From positions 3,224,001-3,288,000 of the forward strand of contig OZ255824.1 of the NCBI GenBank assembly GCA_965277495.1: 64,000 nt of DNA, read 5' to 3'. The position numbers and the translations under genes were made by a program. This stretch comes from CAHJXG01 sp965277495 (GTDB lineage: Bacteria; Pseudomonadota; Alphaproteobacteria; Acetobacterales; Acetobacteraceae). The notes under the pieces were generated by a model. That model saw only the letters and a list, made by a program, of their open reading frames with translations, had not been told where the DNA came from and did no database searches. The number at the start of each line of letters is the position of its first letter. The first letter of the stretch is position 1. Below, in pieces: positions 45,899-54,288 of this stretch.

Positions 45899-46777
45899 TC
45901 ATACGAAGCTCGGCGTTTTGATTCTCCTCGCGCCGCCTATGTGATCCCGCAGGAACGCTGCCGCTCCCGGCATGTCGCCGTTATCCAAGAAGTCCAAAAT
46001 TTGCAGGTGCTCGCGGCATTGCCGGCCGAGGCGGCTCCGGTCCACCGTGATGCGGTACTCGATCAGGCGGCGCACGCGGTTCACCCGGCGCAAGCCGTCC
46101 AGGAAGAACGGGTTGCCCGACCAGCCGACGAGCATCTCGTGGAACCCGGCATTGATCTGAAAAAGCTGCGCCCGGGTCAGCCTCATGGCGGCGCCATCAA
46201 GCAGCGCCAGTTGCTGTTGGCGGGCGGCGCGGGCCCTTGCAGGGTCCATGCGGAACGAGGGCTCCAGCAGGGCTGCCGGTTCCGTGGCGGCCCGGAACCG
46301 ATAGGCTTGGTCGTAGGCTTCGCGTGAGGTCAGCACCGGCAGGAACGCCCAGCCATGGCCTGGGAGCCGCTCCGCCCACCCCTCTGCCGCGATCCGATTC
46401 ATGATCTTCAGCACCTGGCCGCGCGACAGCTCGTAGCGCCGCATCAACTCGTTTTCGCTCACCCGCTCGGGCAGCGTGCCAGACAGGTGATCGGCCGCGA
46501 CGGACATATACGGCACGTCTTCGTCATCGGGGGCGAGTCCCAGCGCCGCGCCGGCGAGATCATCGCCGCCTTTGACAAGGAAGAAGCCGCAGTTCGGTTG
46601 CGAGCGGACAAGCCCCAGCTCGGCCAACGTGCGCAGTGCTGCACGGATGGGCGCGCGCGACACCCGGAACCGGTCCGCCAAGGCCTGCTCCGGCATGTGC
46701 TGGCCGCTCGCCAGCGCATGGACACGAACGTAATCCAGGATCAGCGCGGGCAACTGGGACTGGAGCGGAGCGGGCAT
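45899..46777 (-). CDS. GntR-family regulator with a second winged-helix and FCD-like domain
   Basis: A 292-residue protein. The GntR winged helix is at about 10-70 (QALADRFRVSRAPIRAALRTLAELGLVRSQPNCGFFLV). A linker of about 25 residues leads to a second helix-turn-helix-like unit (about 95-148, LPERVSENELMRRYELSRGQVLKIMNRIAAEGWAERLPGHGWAFLPV), then a helical C-terminal ligand domain (about 155-285) of FCD type (FRAATEPAALLEPSF, INAGFHEMLVGWSGNPFFLDGL, HLQILDFLDNGDMPGAAAFLRDHI). The target was probably the MFS gene 124 bases downstream, now broken. Ligand unknown, likely an organic or sugar acid. Confidence 0.82.
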   Translation of the reverse strand: MPAPLQSQLPALILDYVRVHALASGQHMPEQALADRFRVSRAPIRAALRTLAELGLVRSQPNCGFFLVKGGDDLAGAALGLAPDDEDVPYMSVAADHLSGTLPERVSENELMRRYELSRGQVLKIMNRIAAEGWAERLPGHGWAFLPVLTSREAYDQAYRFRAATEPAALLEPSFRMDPARARAARQQQLALLDGAAMRLTRAQLFQINAGFHEMLVGWSGNPFFLDGLRRVNRVRRLIEYRITVDRSRLGRQCREHLQILDFLDNGDMPGAAAFLRDHIGGARRIKTPSFV

Positions 46778-46875
46778 CGGGCGCCTCGTGCGGCAGAGAA
46801 AGGATCAGCGTCAACGGAGCTTTTTAGCCCGTTGCGCCGAATGACCTTGAGCAAGCGGCGATACTATGGCATGTC

Positions 46876-47681
46876 GTGACAAAATACAATCATGGACGCG
46901 ACCACGCAGCCGACGCGTTCGGGCCAGGAGGGTGCCGATGCAAATTTACCACGGCGATGGGGGAGGCGACCCCGGACACCCTGATGGGACTGAACCGCTC
47001 CGAGGCATTGCTGTTTGGGGCCGTGTGCTTTGCCGCTGCATCGGCACTCCAGTTTTCCGTCAAACAGTACTTGGCGACCCCATACTGGCTGCTCGTCGCT
47101 GCCATCAGTATTTTCGGAACGATGGCCGCGGACTTCATCCATTACATGGGGGTGCCGGTCTACGCTTCCACCTCAGCTTTCGGGATCGCGCTGCTTGTCG
47201 TATTTTGGGCATGGTACGCTGGCGAAAAGACACTTGATTTCCATCAAATATCCGTGTTTCGCAGAGAGGTATTCTACTGGGCTACGGTTTTCGTAAGCTT
47301 TTCGTTTGGAACGGCCGCGGGTGACTGGACGGCCGGGACCTTGCATCTTGGGAACTTCTACTCGGGCGTCTTGTTCCTGGCGTTGTTCATATTGCCGGCG
47401 ATCGGATTCTGGAAGTTCGGCCTCAATGGAGTGGTCAGTTTTTGGTTCGCAACGTCGTAACACGGCCCTTGGGCGCTTCGTTTGCCGACTGGTTCGCAAA
47501 GCCGCTTGCCAAAGACGGGCTAGGTTGCGGGACGGCGGACGTCAGTGTCGTATTGACCGCTCTCCTCGTCATGCTCGTGGCCTATCTCTCGTTGACACGT
47601 GCGGATACCCGAGGCGATGGCGAGACCGGCACGAACCCGGGTGCTCGGAGTCACATCAATGCCAGGCCAGCCGCCCACTGA
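46876..47681 (+). pseudogene. COG4705-type membrane protein, truncated and frameshifted
   Basis: The frame reads CKFTTAMGEATPDTLMGLNRSEALLFGAVCF, then several helices with FGTMAADFIHYMGVPV, REVFYWATVFVSFSFGTAAGDWTAGTLHLG and stops at 47460 after FWFATS. The next frame continues VTRPLGASFADWFAKPLAKDGLG to 47681. One lost base near 47450 explains the break. The N-terminus lacks the usual FWIxKxLTTAMGE start: only KFTTAMGE is left. An intact relative follows 66 bases downstream. The family has repeated TxGD/FxDW motifs in helices and unknown function. Confidence 0.75.
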
Positions 47682-47747
47682 CAGCTGGCCGGCTCTGGCC
47701 GCAGCACATCAGGGCTTGATCCAACCGCTACAGCAGGGCGTTCCGAG

Positions 47748-48512
47748 ATGCATCAACAGTTGAGACAGGCCGTCAGCAAGGTCCCGGAGGTCACGTTTGG
47801 CTTCTGGATCATCAAGGTGATCGCGACCACCCTGGGCGAAACCGGCGGCGACGCAGTCACGATGACATTGGGCTTGGGTTACCTGGTCGGCACCGCGATC
47901 TTCGCAGCCCTGTTCATCGTGGCTGTCGCCGCCCAGATTGCCGCCAAGCGGTTCCACCTTTTCCTGTACTGGGCCGTGATCGTCGCCACGACCACCGCCG
48001 GCACGACCTTGGCCGATTTCTTCGACCGCTCGCTCGGCATTGGCTATGTCGGCGGGTCGTCAATCCTGTTCGCGTTGCTGATGGTCACCTTGGGGCTGTG
48101 GCGCCGCACGCTCGGTTCCGTGTCAGTGCACAGCGTGACGACGCCCAGGGCCGAGGTGTTCTATTGGGCGACGATCATGTTCTCGCAAACGCTCGGCACC
48201 GCGCTCGGCGACTTCCTGGCCGACACGGGCGGGCTTGGATACAGTGGCGGCGCGCTGGTGTTCGGGGCGGGACTGGCGATAGTCGCAGCGCTCTACTTCT
48301 TCACGAGCCTGTCGCGCACAATGCTGTTCTGGGCCGCCTTCATCCTGACCCGGCCCTTTGGCGCCACTGTGGGCGACTTCCTAGACAAGCCGTTGAGCGA
48401 TGGCGGCCTGGCACTCGGCCGCTTTGCCGCCTCCGCCGCGCTCGCCGTGCTTATGGTCGGACTGATCGCGTTCCTGCCTCAGCGGGCCGGCAAACATCCG
48501 GGGCAGGCGTAG
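47748..48512 (+). CDS. COG4705-type integral membrane protein
   Basis: A 254-residue protein with about eight helices. The family start is SKVPEVTFGFWIIKVIATTLGETGGDAVTMTLGLGYL. The same helix motif comes back four times: TTLGETGGDAV, TTAGTTLADFFDRSLGIGYVGGS, QTLGTALGDFLADTGGLGYSGGA and RPFGATVGDFLDKPLSDGGLALG, so the protein is built from repeats of a two-helix unit ending in (A/G)D. Function is not established; homologues are described only as membrane-anchored proteins. A broken relative precedes it, pointing to a past tandem duplication. Confidence 0.85.
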   Translation: MHQQLRQAVSKVPEVTFGFWIIKVIATTLGETGGDAVTMTLGLGYLVGTAIFAALFIVAVAAQIAAKRFHLFLYWAVIVATTTAGTTLADFFDRSLGIGYVGGSSILFALLMVTLGLWRRTLGSVSVHSVTTPRAEVFYWATIMFSQTLGTALGDFLADTGGLGYSGGALVFGAGLAIVAALYFFTSLSRTMLFWAAFILTRPFGATVGDFLDKPLSDGGLALGRFAASAALAVLMVGLIAFLPQRAGKHPGQA

Positions 48513-48808
48513 GCTCCTGGCCGGGTTCAGCGGGGTTGCACCGAATACTGCACAAACGTGTTTGCTCTGCGTGGGTAGGGGACGGCCTGCCCGCGGGGGG
48601 TTTGCTGGATGGCCTGGCAGGCGCCGGCGCCGCGGCGTCCTGATGAAAGCCGCCTGCCACCCAGCCTGGAATGGCCAAAAGTCGAGCTCAGGCAGCCGTG
48701 CCAAGAGATTGGCAGAAGTTTCAGTATTTACTCATTGCAATATTCCGGATCATACCGACGCGGTAGCTTGACCGCACGCATCAGGAATGACCTCTGGGGA
48801 GCCATTAT
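48513..48808. other. 296-base gap before the tartrate-type dehydrogenase gene
   Basis: No gene, tRNA or clear terminator is seen. The part next to 48790 (GACCTCTGGGGAGCCATTAT before the ATG) holds GGGGAG as ribosome site for the next gene. The remainder is ordinary GC-rich sequence. Confidence 0.3.
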
Positions 48809-49882
48809 ATGCGCCTTATCGTGTTGCCCTGCGACGGCATCGGACCTGAGATCGTCGGTGTGTCCATGCAGGTCCTCGAGGCCGCGGACCGCGTCTTTGG
48901 CCTCGGCCTGGCCTACGACTATGACGATGCCGGGTTCGCCAGCCTCGAGAAGCATGGCACCACCCTGCGGCAGGACGTGCTGGAGCGTGCCAAGACCTAT
49001 GACGGCGTCATCCTCGGCACCCAGTCGCACGCCGATTATCCGGCGCCGGAACAGGGCGGCCGCAATGTCTCGGCCGGGTTCCGCATCGGCCTCGACCTGT
49101 ATGCCAACATCCGCCCGGCCCGCACCCGCCCGTTCCTGCCGACCAACATGCGCGCGGGCCGGTCGATGGACCTGGTCATCATGCGCGAGGCGACAGAGGG
49201 CTTTTATCCGGACCGCAACATGACCCGTGGCTGGGGCGAGATGATGCCCAGCCCGGACATGGCGCTGTCCGTCCGCAAGATCACCCGGCACTGCAGCGAG
49301 CGCATCGCGCGCCGGGCCTTCGAGTGGGCGATGCGGCGGCGCAAGAAAGTGACCGCCGTCCACAAGGCCAACAGCTTCCACATGACCGACGGGCTATTCC
49401 TGGAAGCCGTGCGCCATGTCGCGCAGGAGTTCCCGGAGGTGCGGCTGGACGACCTGCTGGTCGATGCCTCCACCGCGCACATCGTCAGGGAGCCGGAGCG
49501 CTTCGACGCGATCGTGGCGACGAATTTCTATGGCGACATCCTGTCCGATATGGCCAGCGAGTTGTCCGGCGGCCTGGGCCTGGCCGGGTCCGTCATGGCC
49601 AGCGATTCGATCTGCTGCGCGCAGGCCCAGCACGGGTCGGCGCCGGCCATCGCCGGCAAGGACATCGCCAATCCCACCTCCATGATCCTGTCGGTGGCGA
49701 TGCTGCTGCAATGGTTGGGCGGCCACCACAAGGCCGAGGCGCTTGCGGACGCTGGCGCCGCCATGGAGCAGGCGGTGGACGCCGTGTTGGGGGACCCGGC
49801 GTCGCGCACCGCGGACCTTGGCGGCGACATGGGCTGCAGGGCGTTCGGCGAACGGGTGGCGCAGGCCGTCGCGGCGAGGTGA
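48809..49882 (+). CDS. isocitrate/isopropylmalate dehydrogenase family protein (tartrate dehydrogenase-like)
   Basis: A 357-residue metal-dependent decarboxylating dehydrogenase. It starts LIVLPCDGIGPEIVGVSMQVLEA; mid-protein are DLYANIRPARTRP (substrate arginines), VIMREATEGFYPDR, KVTAVHKANSFHMTDGLFLEAV (catalytic Lys), DDLLVDASTAHIVREPERFDAIVATNFYGDILSDMASELSGGLGLAGS (metal-binding Asp residues) and GSAPAIAGKDIANPTSMILSVAMLLQWLG. The sequence differs from LeuB at the Tyr-containing block, and REATEGFY fits tartrate/malate-type enzymes better than LeuB. Substrate remains open. Confidence 0.85.
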   Translation: MRLIVLPCDGIGPEIVGVSMQVLEAADRVFGLGLAYDYDDAGFASLEKHGTTLRQDVLERAKTYDGVILGTQSHADYPAPEQGGRNVSAGFRIGLDLYANIRPARTRPFLPTNMRAGRSMDLVIMREATEGFYPDRNMTRGWGEMMPSPDMALSVRKITRHCSERIARRAFEWAMRRRKKVTAVHKANSFHMTDGLFLEAVRHVAQEFPEVRLDDLLVDASTAHIVREPERFDAIVATNFYGDILSDMASELSGGLGLAGSVMASDSICCAQAQHGSAPAIAGKDIANPTSMILSVAMLLQWLGGHHKAEALADAGAAMEQAVDAVLGDPASRTADLGGDMGCRAFGERVAQAVAAR

Positions 49883-49978
49883 ACCGTGCCGCCCGGCTGC
49901 GAGCCGCGGCCCAATGCCAGTCGAAGCGCGGTTGCGCGAGTTTAGGGCATTCTTGCAATGGAACGGGAGCACGGACGG

Positions 49979-51055
49979 ATGGTGACGGACGCGGTTGCGC
50001 GGGCGGAGGCGTTCTGCCGCCGGTTTGGCTTCGGCCTGCCGATCTTGCTGGCGCCGATGGCCGGGGCCTGCCCGCCGTCGCTGTCCATCGCGGTGGCGAA
50101 CGCCGGCGGGCTCGGCGCGTGCGGCGCACTGCTGCTGCCGCCGGCTGGGATCGCGGCCTGGGCCGCCGCGATGCGCGCCGGCAGCAACGGCGCGTTCCAG
50201 ATCAATCTCTGGATTCCCGACCCGCCGCCGCTGCGTGACACAGCGCATGAGGATCGGCTGCGGGCGTTCCTCGCGGACTGGGGGCCTGCACCGCCCGCCG
50301 ATGCCGCCGATGCGGGGCCGCCGGATTTCGCGGCGCAGTGCGAGGCGCTGCTGGCGGCGGGGCCGCCGGTCGTCTCCTCGGTCATGGGCCTGTATTCCGC
50401 CGAGTTCGTTGCCCGCATGAAGGCGCGCGGCATCGCCTGGTTCGCCAACGTCACGACCGTCGCCGAGGCGCGCGCGGCCGAGGCGGCGGGCGCGGACGCG
50501 GTGGTGGCGCAGGGCATGGAGGCGGGCGGCCACCGCGGCTGCTTCGACGCCGGCCGGGCGGAGGCCGGGATGGTCGGCCTGTTCGCCCTGTTGCCGGCGG
50601 TCGCCGACGCCGTGAGCGTGCCGGTGATCGCGACGGGCGGCATCGCCGACGGGCGCGGCGTCGCGGCGGCGCTGACGCTGGGCGCGTCGGCGGCGCAGGT
50701 CGGCACCGGTTTCCTGCGCTGCCCGGAGGCCAAGCTGAACCCGGCCTGGGCCGAGGCGCTGGGGCGCACGCCGCCGGAGGGCACGCTGGTCACCCGCGCC
50801 TTTAGCGGACGCGCCGGGCGGGGCGTCGCCACCGCCTATGCCCGCGCCGCCGCTGCGCCGGATGCGCCGCGGCCCGCGCCGTATCCGGTGCAGCGCGGCC
50901 TGACCCAGGCCATGCGGGACGCCGGCGCCAAGGCCAACGACGTGGACCGCATGCAGGCCTGGGCCGGGCAATCCGCCGCGCTGGCCCGGGCGGAACCGGC
51001 GGGGGTGCTGGCCCGGGCCTGGTGGGACGACGCCCGGGCGCTGCTGGGGCGTTAA
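49979..51055 (+). CDS. nitronate monooxygenase family protein
   Basis: A 358-residue TIM-barrel flavoprotein. GFGLPILLAPMAGACPPSLSIAVANAGGLGACGALLLPP is the family start (FMN site), QINLWIPDPP follows, then GADAVVAQGMEAGGHRG (His of the active site) and VPVIATGGIADGRGVAAALTLGASAAQVGTGFL (phosphate-binding loop). It oxidises alkyl nitronates with FMN and oxygen. ATG 49979 follows GGGAG at nine bases; ATG 49958 is a possible earlier start. The end is 12 bases before the convergent mutL. Confidence 0.9.
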   Translation: MVTDAVARAEAFCRRFGFGLPILLAPMAGACPPSLSIAVANAGGLGACGALLLPPAGIAAWAAAMRAGSNGAFQINLWIPDPPPLRDTAHEDRLRAFLADWGPAPPADAADAGPPDFAAQCEALLAAGPPVVSSVMGLYSAEFVARMKARGIAWFANVTTVAEARAAEAAGADAVVAQGMEAGGHRGCFDAGRAEAGMVGLFALLPAVADAVSVPVIATGGIADGRGVAAALTLGASAAQVGTGFLRCPEAKLNPAWAEALGRTPPEGTLVTRAFSGRAGRGVATAYARAAAAPDAPRPAPYPVQRGLTQAMRDAGAKANDVDRMQAWAGQSAALARAEPAGVLARAWWDDARALLGR

Positions 51056-51067
51056 CCCCGCTTGGCG

Positions 51068-52903
51068 TCAACGCCGGCCGAACAGGCGTTCGATCTCGGC
51101 GCGGCTGAGCTTGAGGAAGGTGGGGCGGCCGTGGCTGCAGGTGGCGGCGCGCGGGGTCGACTCCATCCGCCGCAGCAGCGCGTCCATCTCGCCCTGCCCG
51201 AGCCGGCGCCCGGCGCGGATGCTGCCGTGGCAGGCGAGCCGGGCGAGCATGGCGTCGAGCCGCGCCAGCAGGGCGGTGGCCTCATCGCCCTCCGCCAGTT
51301 CGTCCGCGAGGTCGCGCAGCAGCGGCGCCGGGTCGGGCGCGCCGAGGGCCGCCGGCAGCGCACGCACCAGCACGGCGCCGGGTCCGAAGCCTTCGAGGTC
51401 GAGGCCGAGCGTCCGCAGCTCCCCGGCCCGGTCCAGCAGCCGGGCGGCATCGGCGGGGGCGAGGTCGACGACCGCCGGCAGCAGCAGCGGTTGGCTGCGT
51501 ATCCCGCCGTCATGGTGCTGCGCCCGCAGCGCCTCGTGGGTCAGCCGCTCATGCGCGGCGTGCTGGTCGACCAGCACCAGGCTGCCATCTGCGGCGACAG
51601 CGAGGATATAGGTGTCCAGCACCTGCGCCACGGCGGCGCCCAAGGGGTGGTCCGCCGCAGGGGCTGCGGCGGCCAGCAGGCTGCGCGCGGCCGGGGCGGC
51701 GTCCAGCGGCAACTGCGCCTCGGCGAAGCCGGTGTAGCGCGGGCCGGGCCGGCGGCCCTGCGCTACGAGCTGCAGCGGCGGACGCATGGGAATGCCGATC
51801 CGCGGCGCGCTGCCCCCGGCGCCGCCGGCCAGCGCCCGGGCGATGGCGCCGATCACCAGCGAGCGCACCGCGGCCGGATCCTGGAAACGCAGCTCGCTCT
51901 TGGCAGGATGCACGTTCACGTCCAGCGCCGCGGCCGGCAGCTCGAGGAACAGCGCCGCCACCGGATGCCGCCCGGCGGCGATCACGTCGCGATAGGCCAC
52001 CCGCAGCGCCGTCTTCAGCACCGGGTCGGTCACTGGACGCCCGTTCACCACCAGGCTCTGCGCCGCGCCGGTGGCCCGCGTGACCGTCGGCAGGCAGGCG
52101 AAGCCGCTGAGCCGCAGCTCGCCCCGAGCCTCATCGAGCGGCAGCAGCGCCGCGGCGGCCTCGGCGCCGAGCAGCGGGCCGAGCAACGCGGCGACCCGGG
52201 CGGCGCGGTCCTGCGCCGGCAGGTCGAAGGCGACGCGGCCCTCGGTCTCGCAGCGGAAAGCGACGTGCGGCGCGGCCAAGGCCAGGCGGCGCGCGGCATG
52301 CTCGGCGTGCTCGGCCTCGGTGCGCGGGTGCTTCAGGAACTTGCGCCGCGCAGGGGTGGCGTAGAACAGGTCGGCGACCACGACGCGGGTGCCGGACGGC
52401 CCGGACGCCGGCGCCGGGCCGCTGACGACGCCGCCCTCCACCCGGATCGCATGGGCATGCGCGGCGCCCGGCGGACGCGAGACGATGTGCAGGCGTCCGG
52501 CGGCGCCGATGCTCGGCAACGCCTCGCCGCGGAAACCGAGGGTGGCGATGTGGACCAGCGCCTCGCCGCCGGTGTCCGCGGGCAGCTTGGAGGTGCAGTG
52601 CCGCTGGACCGCCAAGGCGAGGTCGGCTTCGTCCATGCCGCAGCCGTCGTCCAGGATTTCGATCCGGTCGATGCCGCCGCCGGCCAGCGTCACCGCGATC
52701 CGGGCGGCGCCGGCATCCAGCGCGTTCTCGATCAGCTCCTTGACCACGGCGGCCGGGCGCTCGATCACCTCGCCGGCGGCGATGCGGTTGACCATGCCCT
52801 CGGACAGCAGCCGAATCCGCGGCGGCGGCAACCGCGGCGGCGGCAACCGCGGCGGCGACAACCGCGGCGGCTCTGGGACTGCGCGATTCGGGATGGGAAG
52901 CAT
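51068..52903 (-). CDS. mutL: DNA mismatch repair protein MutL
   Basis: A 611-residue MutL. The GHKL ATPase region (about 35-370) has IAAGEVIERPAAVVKELIENALDAG, ILDDGCGMDEADL, IATLGFRGEALPSIGA and GTRVVVADLFYATPARRKFLK. The C-terminal domain has LVDQHAAHERLTHEAL, the DQHAxxERxxxE endonuclease motif found in MutL of bacteria without MutH. The first about 28 residues are unusual: PPRLSPPRLPPPRLPPPRI repeats precede the normal start IRLLSEGMVNRIAAGE. ATG 52903 is the first start; translation might begin later. Divergent from the deacylase gene. Confidence 0.95.
   Translation of the reverse strand: MLPIPNRAVPEPPRLSPPRLPPPRLPPPRIRLLSEGMVNRIAAGEVIERPAAVVKELIENALDAGAARIAVTLAGGGIDRIEILDDGCGMDEADLALAVQRHCTSKLPADTGGEALVHIATLGFRGEALPSIGAAGRLHIVSRPPGAAHAHAIRVEGGVVSGPAPASGPSGTRVVVADLFYATPARRKFLKHPRTEAEHAEHAARRLALAAPHVAFRCETEGRVAFDLPAQDRAARVAALLGPLLGAEAAAALLPLDEARGELRLSGFACLPTVTRATGAAQSLVVNGRPVTDPVLKTALRVAYRDVIAAGRHPVAALFLELPAAALDVNVHPAKSELRFQDPAAVRSLVIGAIARALAGGAGGSAPRIGIPMRPPLQLVAQGRRPGPRYTGFAEAQLPLDAAPAARSLLAAAAPAADHPLGAAVAQVLDTYILAVAADGSLVLVDQHAAHERLTHEALRAQHHDGGIRSQPLLLPAVVDLAPADAARLLDRAGELRTLGLDLEGFGPGAVLVRALPAALGAPDPAPLLRDLADELAEGDEATALLARLDAMLARLACHGSIRAGRRLGQGEMDALLRRMESTPRAATCSHGRPTFLKLSRAEIERLFGRR
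52819..52870 (-). repeat. 15-bp tandem repeat in the mutL N-terminal coding region
   Basis: Three units of GCGGCGGCGGCAACC (52819-52833, 52834-52848, and 52849-52863 with one change) plus a partial fourth (to 52870). On the mutL strand they encode PPRLP-type repeats before the ATPase domain. Such in-frame repeats can vary in number by slippage without breaking the frame. Confidence 0.85.
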
Positions 52904-52983
52904 GGCTTACGCTAGCACGGCAGCGCCGGTGCGGCCTACAGTTCCCCGTTCCTCACTGGCCGCCCTGGAAGATTGGAGTCGCT

Positions 52984-54288
52984 ATGCCCGACGCTGGCCT
53001 GCTGCCGATCGACCCCGGCGCACGGCGCGCCATCCTCGATGCCGTCGACGGCCTGCAGGGCGACGCGGCCGCCCTGCTCGGCCAACTGGTGCGGCACCGC
53101 AGCCTGCTGGGCGAGGAGGCCGGCTGCCTCGATGCGATGGCGGACGCCTTTGCCGGCCTGGGCCTCGCGCCGCGCCGTGTGCCGGTCGACGTGGGCGCGC
53201 TCGCCGGCATCCCCGGCTTTTCGCCGCCGCTGATCTCCTATGCCGGGCGCGACAACGTCGCGGCGCTGCACCGTCCGCGGCGCCATCTCGGCCGCAGCCT
53301 GATGCTGCAGGGCCATGTCGACGTGGTGCCAGAGGGTGCCGCCGACCTCTGGGCCACGCCGCCGTTCGAGCCGGATATCCGCGGCGGCCGCATGTACGGC
53401 CGCGGCGCCGGCGACATGAAGGCGGGCCTGGCGTCGATCGTCATGGCCTGCACGGCGCTGCGCCGCGCCGGGCTGCAGCCGGCGTCCGAGCTGCAACTCG
53501 CCGCCGTCATCGAGGAGGAGTGCACCGGCAACGGCGCGCTCGCGGTCATGCACGCGCTGCCGCGGCCCGACGCCTGCCTGATCCCCGAGCCCGGCCCCGG
53601 CTTCCCGGCGCTGTATGTGGCGGAGGTCGGCGTGGTCTGGGCCTGGGTGACCGTCACCGGACGCCCCGCCCACGTGCGCGACATGCAGGCGGGGGTGAAC
53701 GCGATCGAGGCCGCCTACGTGCTGATGGAGCGGTTCCGCGCCTATGAGGGCACGATGAACCGCGCGGAGCGCCGCCATCCGGCCTTTGCCGCCGACAACC
53801 ACCCGGTCAACGTCAACTTCGGCACCCTGAGCGGCGGCGAGTGGAACAGCAGCGTCGCCACCCGCGCCCGGCTCGGCGTGCGGGTCGGCGTCATGCCGGG
53901 CCATAGCTGCCACGCGGTGCGTGACGAGATCGAGGCGCTCGTGGCGCAGGCGGCGGACGACCCCCGGCTGCGCGGCGCGCGGCTTGGCGTCGAGTTCAAG
54001 GGCTTCCTGGCCGACGGCTGCGTGTTCCCGCCGGAGCAGCCGATCGCCCAGGCGGTGAGCGCCATGCACCGCGAGGTGACTGGGACGGACATCCGGCACT
54101 ACAGCGCCACCGGCCTGACCGACGCCCGGTTCTACACGCTGTATGGCGGCACGCAGGCCACCTGCTACGGCCCGGACGCGGAGAACATCCACGGCATCGA
54201 CGAGAGCGTCGGCCTCGACGCCATGCACGACGTGACCCGGGTGCTGGCGCTGACCATCGCCGGCTGGTGCGGGCTGGAGGCGGTTTAG
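52984..54288 (+). CDS. M20-family deacylase (ArgE/DapE-like)
   Basis: A 434-residue zinc peptidase-family enzyme. The metal site is read in order: LMLQGHVDVVPEG (His, Asp), RGAGDMKAGLASI (bridging Asp), IEEECTGNGAL (catalytic and metal Glu), IPEPGP (metal Glu/Asp position) and, near the C-terminus, ENIHGIDESV (metal His). The lid/dimer domain (about 210-330) contains TGRPAHVRDMQAGVNAIEAAY. Members remove acyl groups from amino acids. The end overlaps the nagA stop by four bases on the opposite strand. Exact substrate unknown. Confidence 0.88.
   Translation: MPDAGLLPIDPGARRAILDAVDGLQGDAAALLGQLVRHRSLLGEEAGCLDAMADAFAGLGLAPRRVPVDVGALAGIPGFSPPLISYAGRDNVAALHRPRRHLGRSLMLQGHVDVVPEGAADLWATPPFEPDIRGGRMYGRGAGDMKAGLASIVMACTALRRAGLQPASELQLAAVIEEECTGNGALAVMHALPRPDACLIPEPGPGFPALYVAEVGVVWAWVTVTGRPAHVRDMQAGVNAIEAAYVLMERFRAYEGTMNRAERRHPAFAADNHPVNVNFGTLSGGEWNSSVATRARLGVRVGVMPGHSCHAVRDEIEALVAQAADDPRLRGARLGVEFKGFLADGCVFPPEQPIAQAVSAMHREVTGTDIRHYSATGLTDARFYTLYGGTQATCYGPDAENIHGIDESVGLDAMHDVTRVLALTIAGWCGLEAV

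Noticed and set aside
52819..52870. Possible CRISPR-like array
   Set aside because: Units are contiguous, 15 bases and without spacers; they are coding repeats in mutL.
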